From the NCBI GenBank assembly GCA_022457155.1, contig JAJGOT010000195.1, forward strand, positions 1,083,501-1,147,500: a stretch of DNA of 64,000 nucleotides, written 5' to 3'. The notes under the pieces are model-generated. The model was given only the letters and a program-made list of their open reading frames with translations. It ran no database searches and was not told the origin of the DNA. Within the stretch, counting starts at the first letter, position 1, and each line of letters opens with the position of its first letter. Source of the stretch: Cladopsammia gracilis. Lineage: Eukaryota; Cnidaria; Anthozoa; Scleractinia; Dendrophylliidae. This document shows positions 1 through 12,500 of this stretch, one piece after another. Both the position numbers and the translations under genes were made by a program.

Positions 1-292
1 AATAAATAAATAAATAGTAGTGCAGCTCAAGCAAAAGATGTAATCTCTGTCTTAAGGAAAAATTATTAATCATTTGCCGCCCTGACCTGTCATCACTTAA
101 TAAACGTAACGAACTTGTATCTTCTTGCCGTCACCGTAACAAAGCGTTGCTATGTAACAACTAAACATCCGAGCATTCAAATTTTGTATATAAGCGATGG
201 TTATGTTTATTCTTTAATAAAATCCCCTGAAGAGTGAGCAATCACGAAACAGGCTTGTAGGGATACAAGTGTAGTCTTTTTCCTGTTTTAAA

Positions 293-296
<4 letters not shown>

Positions 297-375
<79 letters not shown>
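297..375. repeat. (TA)n microsatellite
   Basis: An uninterrupted TA dinucleotide run lies in the intron just before the first visible GBP exon. The run ends at a TTCAG that serves as the probable splice acceptor. Confidence 0.97.
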
Positions 376-378
<3 letters not shown>

Positions 379-379
379 G

Positions 380-573
380 TATACTTAAGCGAGAAGAACA
401 TTCGTTTTACCATAGGTCCTGTTTGTGTGGTTACCATCGCTGGGCCATGTAGGAAAGGCAAGTCTTATCTATTAAGCAAAGCTTTTGACCAAGGCGAAGT
501 GTTTCCTCTTGGACATGAACTCGACCCTGAAACCATGGGGATATGGATGTGGATTGTACCAAACAAATTTAAG
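380..573 (+). CDS. GBP-like exon: P-loop and switch I
   Basis: The exon follows a TTCAG acceptor and ends at AAG|GTATTT, phase 0. It encodes the hydrophobic beta strand CVVTIAG, then GPCRKGKS (Walker A with the GBP-type arginine), then GIWMW preceded by the switch-I threonine. The start of the gene is upstream of the window. Confidence 0.85.
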
Positions 574-3500
574 GTATTTTTTTTTATGTATTTTTACCAA
601 TTTCCTGGCTTTTGTATATATTTTTGCAGTTGAATATTTCATTGCCGCTACTAACTTCATATTTTAGTTGCGCGGACTTTCATATAAAAAAAGAAAATTA
701 CTGTTTGATGTGGCACTTTTTCATTGCAGGATTCCAATGGCCAGGAATTCACAGTAGTTTTGTTGGACTCAGAAGGAATCAATGCCGTGACCAGTGGTGG
801 TTCTGATGATCACTGTATATTCACTTTGTCCATTTTACTGGCGTCAGTGTTGATCTACAACTCAGCTGGTGTGCCGACCAGGACTGATCTTGATGGGTTG
901 CAGTATCTTTTGACTGTAGAGTGAAACTCTCCTTAATCTATTGTGTTAAAAAATAAAATGAAACTCAACTGGGGAATAGACCACCTTCAGAATCAACATA
1001 CGAAACTGGGACCAAGAGGACGAACTACCAACTTTCAAATGGGAAAAGATGGGAAGGGAATTTTTCATATTTACCAGAGGGTCTTACCCAGGTACACCAG
1101 TCGAGTGACAATTTTCAGATTTTGTTAAATTGACAAATAATTTTGCTAGTACATTACTATTTAAGTGACAGTATAATAGGAAATACTATTTTCAATTATA
1201 AGTAGGCCTCGCATTTATATGCTAAAGATCACCTTAAAGGGCTACTACGATCAAATTTTTGATTTTCTTTTTTTACATTTTCGTGTACTATTAGACTTCC
1301 TTACTCATCTTGCCAAATTTCAATTCATTAGGCACATCAGAAGTCATTTAATTTTAACATTTATTTCCGAGAATTTACGGCCGCCATTAAAAAACCTTGT
1401 TCCAAGGCTTGGTTGCGAATGGGAGAAAGTGACGTAAAAGACTCAAACATACCTCACGGGTTGAAATTATAATAACAATAAGTGTTGAAAATCACGCGAA
1501 AAGCAACAAAAACTTTAGACTCGTTCTTCGTGCAATTTTCTATGCTGATTGTTATTATAATTTCAACCCGTGAGGTATGTTTGAGTCTTTTACGTCACTT
1601 TCTCCCATTCGCAACCAAGCCTTGGAACAAGGTTTTTTAATGGCGGCCGTAAATTCTCGGAAATAAATGTTAAAATTAAATGACTTCTGATGTGCCCAAT
1701 GAATTGAAATTTGGCAAGATGAGTAAGGAAGTCTAATAGTACACGAAAATGTAAAAAGAATGAAAATCAAAAATTTGATCGTAGTAGCACTTTAAAGTAG
1801 GGGATGTTGCCCGTCAGGAAAATGGTTCTATTTATCATGATGTTTCGTGATTCATGTCCCTTGCACCATTTTTATTTATTCATTCATTCGGTATCGGGTA
1901 CCCATGATTAGCCACAGATGGTTTTACCATCATGATTATAACGAGAGCGCCATTTGAGAAAAAGAAAGAAATTAAAACGTTTTTCTTAACTCAATGTTTA
2001 TAACTAACTCAATGTTTATAAGCCACATAGCAAAGTTGTCACACCTTATTCAAATACGATCGACTGATCAACCAGAAACTCCTGCCAGAGTGGACGAGGA
2101 AGACTCTGCACTTTTCTTCAAGTCGTTTCCAATATTTATTTGGTTGTTAAGGGATGTTGTTCTTTCACTTCCTGAACAGTGCTTTAATGTGAAAGAATAT
2201 TTTCTTTCAACGGTAAATACATTTTTTTAAACTAATATACCGAAGTACGTTCTTATTTCGACTTAATTATTTTTCTCGTTACGGTTTTTATACATGCAAA
2301 CATATTTTTAGTTGGATCCCTATATATTTTAACAGGGTTATTTAAAGCGGATGATTATTAAAATCTCTGTGGGCAAATCAAAACCAAAGGTACCGGTGTT
2401 CACAACTCTGAATAAAGTAGTTATAAAAATGTCTCTTCTACTACACTTCCCAAGTACTTTTTCCCTATCATTTTTCTATTTATTTCTGATATAAAAAATT
2501 TAAGAAAATCCAAAAATCAACTTTTTCTGTCATTTTCCTGAGAATCCCTGTTATCCATTCTTTAAAATAAAGGGAATTCAAGACCTAATTAATTCTTATG
2601 ATTTTTTGTATTATTGGTATTTTTTGAATTTTAGAAAAATTTTTTAAAACGGGAAATAAATATAATTTATACGACAACTCTTGTTTGTATCGTTGTTTTT
2701 CTATTTATTTAAGTAATAAAAACAAGTATTAAAAATTATTTCATAAATTTAATGTCTTTTTTAATACTTAAAATTTTTTCTGTATATTATTTAATTATTT
2801 AAGTGTTAAAATTTAATAGATATCTAAACTAAAAAAAAATTCAATATCTTAAAAAAATTATAAAACCTAATGAAATCTTGATTTGCTTTATCTTAAAGAA
2901 ATTATAAGCTCGCCCTTCGGGCTCGCGGGATTCTCAGGAAAATGACAGAAAAAGTTGATTTTTGGATTTTCTTAAAATTTTTATATCAGAAATAAATAGA
3001 AAAATGATAGGGAAAAAGTACTTGGGAAGTATAGTAGAAGAGACATTTTTATAACTACTGTATGGGTGATGGATTTTTGATGTAGTGGGAATAAAAAAAA
3101 TAATTTAAAAAAAAATTATTTAAGTTAAACTAATAACTACTTACGTCTTAAACTTTTTAATGTATTTCTTTTCAATCTTCGATGAAGTAGGTGTTAATTC
3201 TATCATTTCTTGATCTAAAAGTTTCATATCAGATATAAATTTCTGATAATCGAATTCACCACCTCTCATTGCTGTTCGTAAATTAGTCAATACTTTTTCA
3301 TAAGTTGTAAATCCAAATTTAACCATGTCTAATTTACCTTTGTAATTTTTCATTTCATGATATGTTTTTAATGTTATTCCAGCTCCAGTTAAAACACTTA
3401 AAATAATAGGGTTTAAGGTTATTCCACCTGTTATTATACCAACTGAAGCTAGTAACACAGACGAAATATTCATAATATAATTTATTTTTTTATATTTACT

Positions 3501-6500
3501 TTGGCTGTTTTTATATATCCATGTTTTTTTATGATAAAAAGAGTATAAATCCTTTAATTGTTGGATTTTCTCAAGATCTAAAGTTGAAGAAATATGATTG
3601 AATTCGAATATATCTTTTGGTTCTTTGTGTCTTAATGATTTTATTCTTGTGATTGGCATTTTATTTATAATATTTATAATAAACTTTTACTGAATACAAG
3701 AGTAAATGTAATATTGTTAACATTTACAATTTGATCAGTTCCCCTTTTATTAATCGCAATCCAAAAATGACTTGTTCGAGTTAATGGAAAATTGATATCT
3801 CTAAAATATTGATAATCATTTCCATTAATTGAAGACAAACTTTTTGTATTTCTACTATCAGATACTTTTAATGTTATATAAAAATATCGACTTGAAATAT
3901 GTAATTCAGTAAAGAAACAATCTATTGATTCCAATTTACAATTGAATGGTATATATAAAGAAGTTGATATTGAATTGAAAAATAGATGGTTATTTGATTT
4001 TGATTTATCAAAATAAGCAGTTATAAAAAAATAAGATCTTAATGATTTCAAAAAAGCTAAACTAACAGGTTGATCGTCTTTTGTTGGATTTTTAATACTA
4101 ATATCATGATTATTCATATTAATGTCTGTTTCCATCACCATTTTCTGATTTTCAAAAATAAAAGGAGAATCATAAACACTTGATTCAACATCATTAACAT
4201 AATTTTTTACACCATAAATAATCAAATAAGCTTGTGCTTGTACTAATGGTGTAGTTTTTGATGCATCACAATGTAAATCAACAAAAAAATATTCAGGTGG
4301 GGAAATTTTATATTTATGCATATGAATAATAGATCTAGTATATCCTTCTTTTTGAAAAATTTTTGTTGATTGTTGATTAATATTTAAACTTGATGAAGTA
4401 GCATTAACACTAACATTATCCATAGTAACAGGAAAAAATTCTATACATATAGTATATTCTCCTTCTGGTATTTTATACATATTAAAACTTAATCTGGAAA
4501 CATATTTTTGATCAAAATTTATATGAAGAAGTAAATCATAAGCTTTTTTGTTAAATATATGAGGACTTCTTGCTAAATCATTAATTCCAGTTACAGTAAT
4601 ATTATTTTCTGATGAACTTTCATTAACATTTTCCATTAAATATCTGAATTCATCTTTTAGATAAGATGTTGATGAGATATGAGATTCATCTACATATTCT
4701 TTAGTTGCAGCTTCTTTTTTATCTTCAGGAGATGCTAAATTAGTAATCTTTTTACCACTCATATTTAGATCAACATTTGTAGGATTACTTAATTTATGAA
4801 GATCTAATTGATGTATTTGACTATTTATTTTTACAGTTTCTTGATCTACATATTGTTTATTAGCTGCATGTTTATAATATGTAGGAATTGCTAAATTTGT
4901 AATCTTTTTATTATCCATATTTAGATCAATATTTGCAGGATTACTTAATTTAGTATCTACATATTCTTTATTTGCAACTTCATGATCATATGTAGGTAAT
5001 TTTGATAAATTAAATATTCTATGATTATCCATATTAATATCAGCACTCATTGGTGACACTTCTAATCGTGATAAGAAAATATTCTTTACATCATTATAGG
5101 AAACTAAACTGTTATAATTTTGTGTTAAATGACTAAAAGTTTGTTGTTTGCTTTGTATAATATTATAAGCTTCTTTCAAATCAATATTAGCACTTATATT
5201 TTGCGTATGAGGAATTCCACTAATTCTTCCATCAACATATGCTTTATTAGCTGCATCTTTATCACTTCTTGGAGTTGTTAAATTTATTATTCTTGTGTTT
5301 TTTGCATCATAATATCTACCTCCATTTAATGTTAAAAAAATACTTTTCCCATAAAACAAAGGAAAAGCATCATTATCACCTGCTGTTTGAACATTTGTTA
5401 TAGCATGATAATTCATATTTAGATGATCTTGCATTGGATTTTCTTCTTTACGATTTAAGAAAATATTATTTGCATCATCATAAGAAATTAAATTATTTTG
5501 ATTTGTTTGTAAATCATTATAACTTTGAGGTTTACTTTTCATAACATTGTAAAGATTTTTCATATCTATGTTTTTAATAACCTCATGAGTATGAGGAGGA
5601 GCATCGGGATGATAATTCTTCAAAGTAGCCACATTCACAGCTGATGTATCATCATTCACATCTGTATCCATATTTGTAATTATTTTTCTATTCATATTGA
5701 TTCCACCAGGAGAAATTAATTTATTTCCTCTTAAATCAAGATCACCAGTCATATGAGTTGTTCCATCTAAGTTTAAAAAGTGTGTTTTAGCAGTACCATA
5801 ATTAATAGCATCCTTTAAATTTACTGGATTAGCCACATTTACTAATTTTTTGTTTTGAATATCATAATCGCCTGAAGAAGTTAATTTAAAACCAACACCT
5901 GGTAATCCTGGTTGTACTTGAGTTGTTTTATAAATACTAGATTCTGATAATAAACCATTTGAGTAACTCATATTTTTTTATTTTAAAATTATATAATATC
6001 ATTAAAATTTTTAAATATTTCTTTCTTTGGTTTATCAATATATAAAAAAGAATAAGGATCTTTTGTAGCTAATCTATATTTCTTTTTATCAACATTATTT
6101 TCACGACATATCATAGAAATTTCATTATTACTTGGAAATTCATAAATACAAAAATGAGAACAATTTAGTCGTATATCTTTTGGTGTTTTGTAATAACTTT
6201 GTGAAAGATAAATAACACTACAATTTTTATGCCTTCCATTAATAAAATAATCAATCAGTGGTTTTTGATTTTTTTCACAAACAAAATCATCAAATATGAC
6301 TATTTTTTGGTTATCATCTGTTAATTCAGAAACTGGTAAAATTTCATCATTACTAGGTTCTATAACTTCATAACCTGCTTCTTTATTAATTGATTTTTTA
6401 AATTTTCTTAATAAATACTTATATTTTGGTTGTTCTAAATTTTTAGCATATAAATATATCTTATCATAATATAATAACCTAAGAATCATATCTAGTAAAA

Positions 6501-9500
6501 CATTTGTTTTTCCAGAACCTGAAGGACCACAAATAAGCATTCTAAAACTTTGATCTGGCATAAAATCATGTAATTGCTTAAAATTAGAAATTAAGTCATC
6601 ATCTAGATCATAGTTTGGTATTTTCATTTTATTTTAAATATAGATAATTTTAAAAAATAATACAATCATAATAATAAAAATGAGTTTATTGAAATGGAAA
6701 GAACTTGCTAAACAAAAATCTGAGTTGGGAAATAAAATCAATTTAGTTCATGATACAATAACAAATAAAAAATTAGGTGAAGAAACAAGTCAATTAGGAT
6801 ATGAAAAAATGTTCCAACCTATAACATCAAAATTAGATAATTTAAATATTGGTAATTTAGATGATTTAAATATTAGTCATTTAGCACCAACAAGAAAAAG
6901 CAAAGTATCAAAAAAGAAAAAGATTGGTAAAGAAAAAACAGATATTGATTATTATCCAGAAGTAGATCCATATGAAGAAATGGATATAGAAGGTTTAATT
7001 GATGAAGATGAAGAAATACCATTAGATTTAGGTGATGAAGTTTCCCCACAAGAAGAAAAACAATTACCATTAGATATAGATCGTCAATTATCTACTATAT
7101 TAGAAGAACAAGAAGAAATTGAAGATGATGCTGATGAAGAACCTCCACCAGAATATACACCTGGTGATTATTTGGAAGAAACACAAAGAAAAGCTTTGTA
7201 TGAAAAAGAAGTATTTAAAAAAAATGGTTTACCTATTATTGAAGAAAATATTGACAAAATACCATATGAAGAATTACTTAAAATTTGGGATGATAAAGTA
7301 CAAGAGTTAGGGAATGAGAAAAGAAAATTGACAAATTTAATAAAAAAAATGGAAAAAGATCCTGAAACTAAAGATTCTCAAGTTTTAAAAATTATCGAAA
7401 AGTAAGAAATACACAAGAAAAACATAGTAATCTTAATTATGCAAAGAAGAGATAAATTTAAAAAAACTGGTCAAGGACTTAAAACAAAAAAAGGTGGAAA
7501 TGTAACATTTTATAACGATCCACAAGAACTTCTTAAAAAACTTGAATTAATTGTAGGGTTCTATTATAGCTGGTAATACAAATATTGAAATGTATAACAT
7601 TGGAATTGCAATTTTAGACATCCTTTTGAAAACAAAAGTAATAAATAAATCTCAACATGAAAAGATTTATAAAAATTATTTTAAACAATAATATATTGTT
7701 ATTATAAAATGGATAGAGAAATAGTATTATCATCATATTCTGTTAAAACAGAAAATGGTAACAAACCTGAAAATTTCACAACAAAATTTAGTAAACCAAT
7801 TGTTTTAGACAACAACTCACAATATGTAATTGGTCTTAATCGTGTTATTAATATGAGTTTTACATGGTTTAATATAAATGCTGATTATAAAAATCAATTA
7901 ATCAAATACAGTTCTGATAATGGTAGAACATTTCATGATATTAGTTTTCCAGGTGGGGTTTGGAATTATGTTTATATTAATGCATTTATTAAACACATAA
8001 CTGTTATAAAAGAATCTGGAAAAGAAGATGTATATCCAATTAGTCTTATTTTTGATGAAACAACTTTTAGAGTAACAATAAGATTGAAAGAAAATTATCA
8101 ACTGGATTTTACACAAAGTAATTTTTATGAATTACTAGGATTTGATAAGAAAATTTTAAAAGATAAAATAAATGTAGGTCCTAGAGTTCCAAATTTAAGT
8201 CAAGATACAGATATTTTAAATATACATTGTGATTTAATTAATGATTCACTTGTAGATGGTCAAGATAGTGATATTATTTATAGTTTTTCTACTTCTGTTT
8301 TAAGACCATCATTTAGTTTTACTCTTGAACCAAAAAGAATTACTTATAATCCAGTAAATAAAATTATTATTCAACTGCACTCAGTAGAGTACAAATAACA
8401 CCCAAAACGAGTACAAATATCTCACGGTATTTGTACTCTAGAAGACCGGTTTCACCGGTTTTTCACAAACGTCACTTCGAGCATTAGTCTTACGTAAGCG
8501 GTGAAAAAATGGCTCAAATTGTTCCCAAACTAGAACGGACAAAACTGAGAAAAACTACTGAGAAAAACTGACGGGATCTATTGACGTTTTTACCCAAACA
8601 AATCCAAACAATTATGCGTTTAATCACACAAAGTCTTTCTTCGCTGTACAAAAAGTACACGCGATCAAACAACTACACGACTGACAATTCGTCATCATTT
8701 TTTTTTTAATAAAGCGCGCGCGCGCTGACAAACAAGTTCAAATAGCGCGCGCACGACAACCTTGAAAAAGTAAGAAAGATTAAAACGGTGTTTATGACTA
8801 AGTTGAATAATAAATATCTTATTGGACGGTTTAGTGTGTAGTATCGTGGGATATTTTTACTCATCTCTTGTATTTTGACTCGCCCTACGGGCTCGCCAAA
8901 ATACAGCGAGACTCGTAAAAATATCCCACGATACTACACACTAAACCGTCCAATAAGATATATATACTATTAATAGTATAAGAATTTACATTACAGATGG
9001 AAAAAGAAGATTAATTGACCTCAATGGGGCAGATACATCTTTTTCATTATTGTTGAAAAAAATAATATAAATCTAATAATAAAAAAATGAAATCTTACGA
9101 ATTTTCTCGTTTTTATAATCCAAAATTGGGTAAATTTATGTATAAACATAAAGGTAATGGTATGGTTGTTGATAATATTTTAAAACCAATGAGAAGTGTT
9201 ATGTCAACTGTTTTCAAAAAATTTGTTAAACCTGTAGCTAAAAAAGCATTAGAAGCAGGGATTTCTCATACTGGAGAAAGAATAGGTAAAAAGATTTCTG
9301 AAAAATCTGGTGATTTAATAATGAAAAAATTAGGAAACATGAGAATAAACACTCCTAAAAAAACAAGACAAACAATACCAAAAACACTCCTAAAACAAGA
9401 AGAAAATACTGACATGATATTAAATAGATTAATAACTGGTAATGGAATAAAAAAATAAAAAAAATTATATAATCTTATAAAATAAAATATGGCTTTCAGA

Positions 9501-12500
9501 TCAAGTGAATATTTACAAAGAAATGAAATGATAAGATTTCAATTAGATGATGTGATTAGAATTCCAGCTAATACTCAACATCAAGTTAAAACTGGTTATA
9601 AATTCACAATTAATGATAGATCAGCATTTTACGATTGGTATAACGCATATTTTGAAGTAGATTTTGAACTCCAAAAATTAGCAGATGGTGCTGGTTATGC
9701 TGCAGCTGATAGAATTACAGTTTTAAATGGTTCACATAGTTTAATTAATCATATCATGCTTAAATCTGCAGGTAAAATAATTTATGATACTAATAATTTA
9801 CATAAAGTTACTTTTGTTAAAAATTTGTTAGAATATTCTGATGATTATAGCAGATCAGTAGCTAAAAACAGTTTCTGGTATTTAGATACTAATGCTACAA
9901 CAGCTGATACTAATTCAGGGTTTGAAGCGAGACGAATACAGACACAAGCAGTTAATAATGATGGTACTGGAGGTCTTAAAACCATTAATACTATTATACC
10001 ATTAAATAGATACTCTTTCTTTGAAGAACTTGAAGATAAGATGCTTGTACCTATGCAATTACAATTCAACATTGAACTTCAAAATGATGATGAATTAATT
10101 CATAAAGCTAATGCTGCTGCTGCTGGAAGAGTTGTTGTTACAAAATTTTTACTTTGGGTACCAAAATTAACACCTAAAGATTCTTTATATGATAAATTTG
10201 TTACTTCATTCATGAAAGAAACAAAATGGAAATATTTAAGGGAAATGTATGAATCATCAGCTCCTACACGATCATCAGGATTTTTTCAAATATCAAGCAG
10301 TATTGATAATATTAAGCATATTTTTGTTTACTTGAAAAGAACAAATCCACCTAATAATAATCAAGCTGAAGATAATCCTTATCTTATGAATACTTACAAA
10401 TTGAATGCAGCTGATGCTAATTCTCACTTACAAAACTGTAGATTGGAATATGGAAATGGAGTATTTTATCCAGAAACAGAATATGATAGTGAAGGTAAAG
10501 TAAGAATATTCAATGATGTAATGTCATATGCAATGAGGAAAAATGATTATAATACAGGAACACAACTTAATTTAGCTAATTATAATTCTCTATATGGTTT
10601 GATATATTTTGATCTTACATATCAAGCAGAAAAAATTACTAGAGATCCTAAACAATTAATATTCAGATATACTTTAAGCAGAAATGCAACTGCTGATTTT
10701 AATGTTCATGCTATAGTTTTATATGAAGAAATGGTGAAAATTGATAAAATTGGAAATGAATTAGTAATTGTATAAAATTAAAATTATAAAAATTATATAA
10801 TCTAATAATAAAATTAAAATGACAACTTATCATCCATACAAAATAAATTTATCTGATAATCAAAAAAAGAAACTTGCAAAAGCATATAAAACAAACACAC
10901 CTTTAACATTTAGATTAAAAAATAATCAAACAAGTGGTAATGATGAATTACTATTAACAACTAATCAAATTAACAAAATTAAAAAGGCTAAATCATTAGG
11001 AAAAGGAACAGACATCAAGATATCAAAAACACAAATTAGAAAAGTAATGAGACAGGGAGGAAGTTTATTTAGTAGTATTATTCCATTAGCTCGTACTTTT
11101 GCACCAACTATAGCTAAAACACTTGGATTATCAGCTCTTGCTGGTTTAGCAAGTGAAGGAGCAAGTCAAATTGTTAAAAAGATAAGTGGTAATGGTCAAA
11201 TAGGTGGGTTTTTTAATACCACAAGATAAAATAAAAAAACTCATTGAAAATAAAAATCTACTTACAAATAAACAAAAACAAGACATATTAAACGCTATTC
11301 AATCTGGAGGTAAATTAGTGATAAAACCAACTAAAAAACAATCTGGTGGATTATTAGGTACATTACTAGCTAGTATTGGTATACCTCTTGCTATTGAGGC
11401 TTTTAAAAAAATTACTGGAAAAGGAGCACCAAGAGTAGGTAGACCAAAAGGAAAAGGAGCACCAAGAATAGGAAAAGGAGCACCAAGAATAGGAATGTAT
11501 GAGCCTCCTCCACCTTTTATAGGACAATGGGGAAAAAATACTATTGGTATGGGAAAAAAAAAGTCAAAAAAAAACTACGAAAAAAGGAAAAGGTCTTTTA
11601 TTAGGGAAGGACAGTCCATTCAACAGCATTCCAATTCTCGGAACAATATTATAAAACCAAAATTCATAAACAAACCATTAAGTAATATTGATTTAATGAA
11701 ATGGATAAAATACTTAAAAATTCCAAATTTCAAAGGTATATTTTCAAGAGATGAAAAAATGTCTATTAATCATAGTCCATGTATAATAAATCTTGATTCA
11801 TATGAAAACGTTGGAACTCATTGGGTTTGTTGTGTGAAAAGTCATGATAATAAATTTATATGGTATTTTGATAGTTTTGGAATGGGTTATCCTGAAGAAT
11901 TTAAAAAAAGTAATGATAAACCAATAATTTACAACTCAAATCAATATCAAAATATTAAAAGTGTTCTTTGTGGTTATTATTGTCTTTATTTTCTTCATCA
12001 ATGGTCAATGAAAAAAGATTTTTATGATATACTAAAACCATTCAGTTTAAGTGATACTATGTTTAATGAAAGATTTATTAAAAAATACTTTGAATAAATC
12101 TTTTTTATAACAATGATTGTTATAAAAAATCAAATATATATATTTCCCTTTATCAATCCTTTTAATATTCCAAGTTTTTTCTTTATTTTCAAAACTAAAG
12201 TAATTATCTTTAATAATCTTTTATCTTCATTAAAATTAGTATAAACAATATGATCAAATATGCATTCTATCATTTCATTTAAGTTTTTTATTTCATTCTC
12301 TATAAATACAGATCTACTACTTTCTTCCATTTTTTATTTTATATTTATATAATCTTAATAATAAAATGAAATCTTATTGTGTGAAAGAAAAAAAACAAAC
12401 TGATTGTGTAGAACCTAGTGGATATAAAACAACAAAAAATGGAAGATTAATGTTTTTCTGTAAATGTGCTTCTTGTGGAATAAAAAAAACACGTTTTGTT

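Larger units (their letters stand above)
574..2035. other. GBP introns
   Basis: Two introns (574-729 and 916-2035). The second contains the TTAA fold-back 1234-1795. A short open frame near 943-1128 has no GBP similarity and is not called. Nothing else is recognised. Confidence 0.6.
2416..3107. repeat. Polinton terminal inverted repeat, left
   Basis: About 690 bp, the reverse complement of 21125-21816, with only a few visible differences (for example AGTGTT/AGTCTT and CGACAA/CGGCAA). Near identity suggests a young insertion or gene conversion. The repeat itself contains an inverted copy of its own outer 134 bp (see next entries). Confidence 0.93.

Noticed and set aside
943..1128. Additional GBP exon
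   Set aside because: No GBP motif in any frame, and the flanking exons 730-915 and 2036-2212 already join in phase.
11204..11232. Programmed -1 ribosomal frameshift at the GGGTTTTTTA run
   Set aside because: The required change is +1 (or -2), not -1, and a homopolymer indel explains it more simply.
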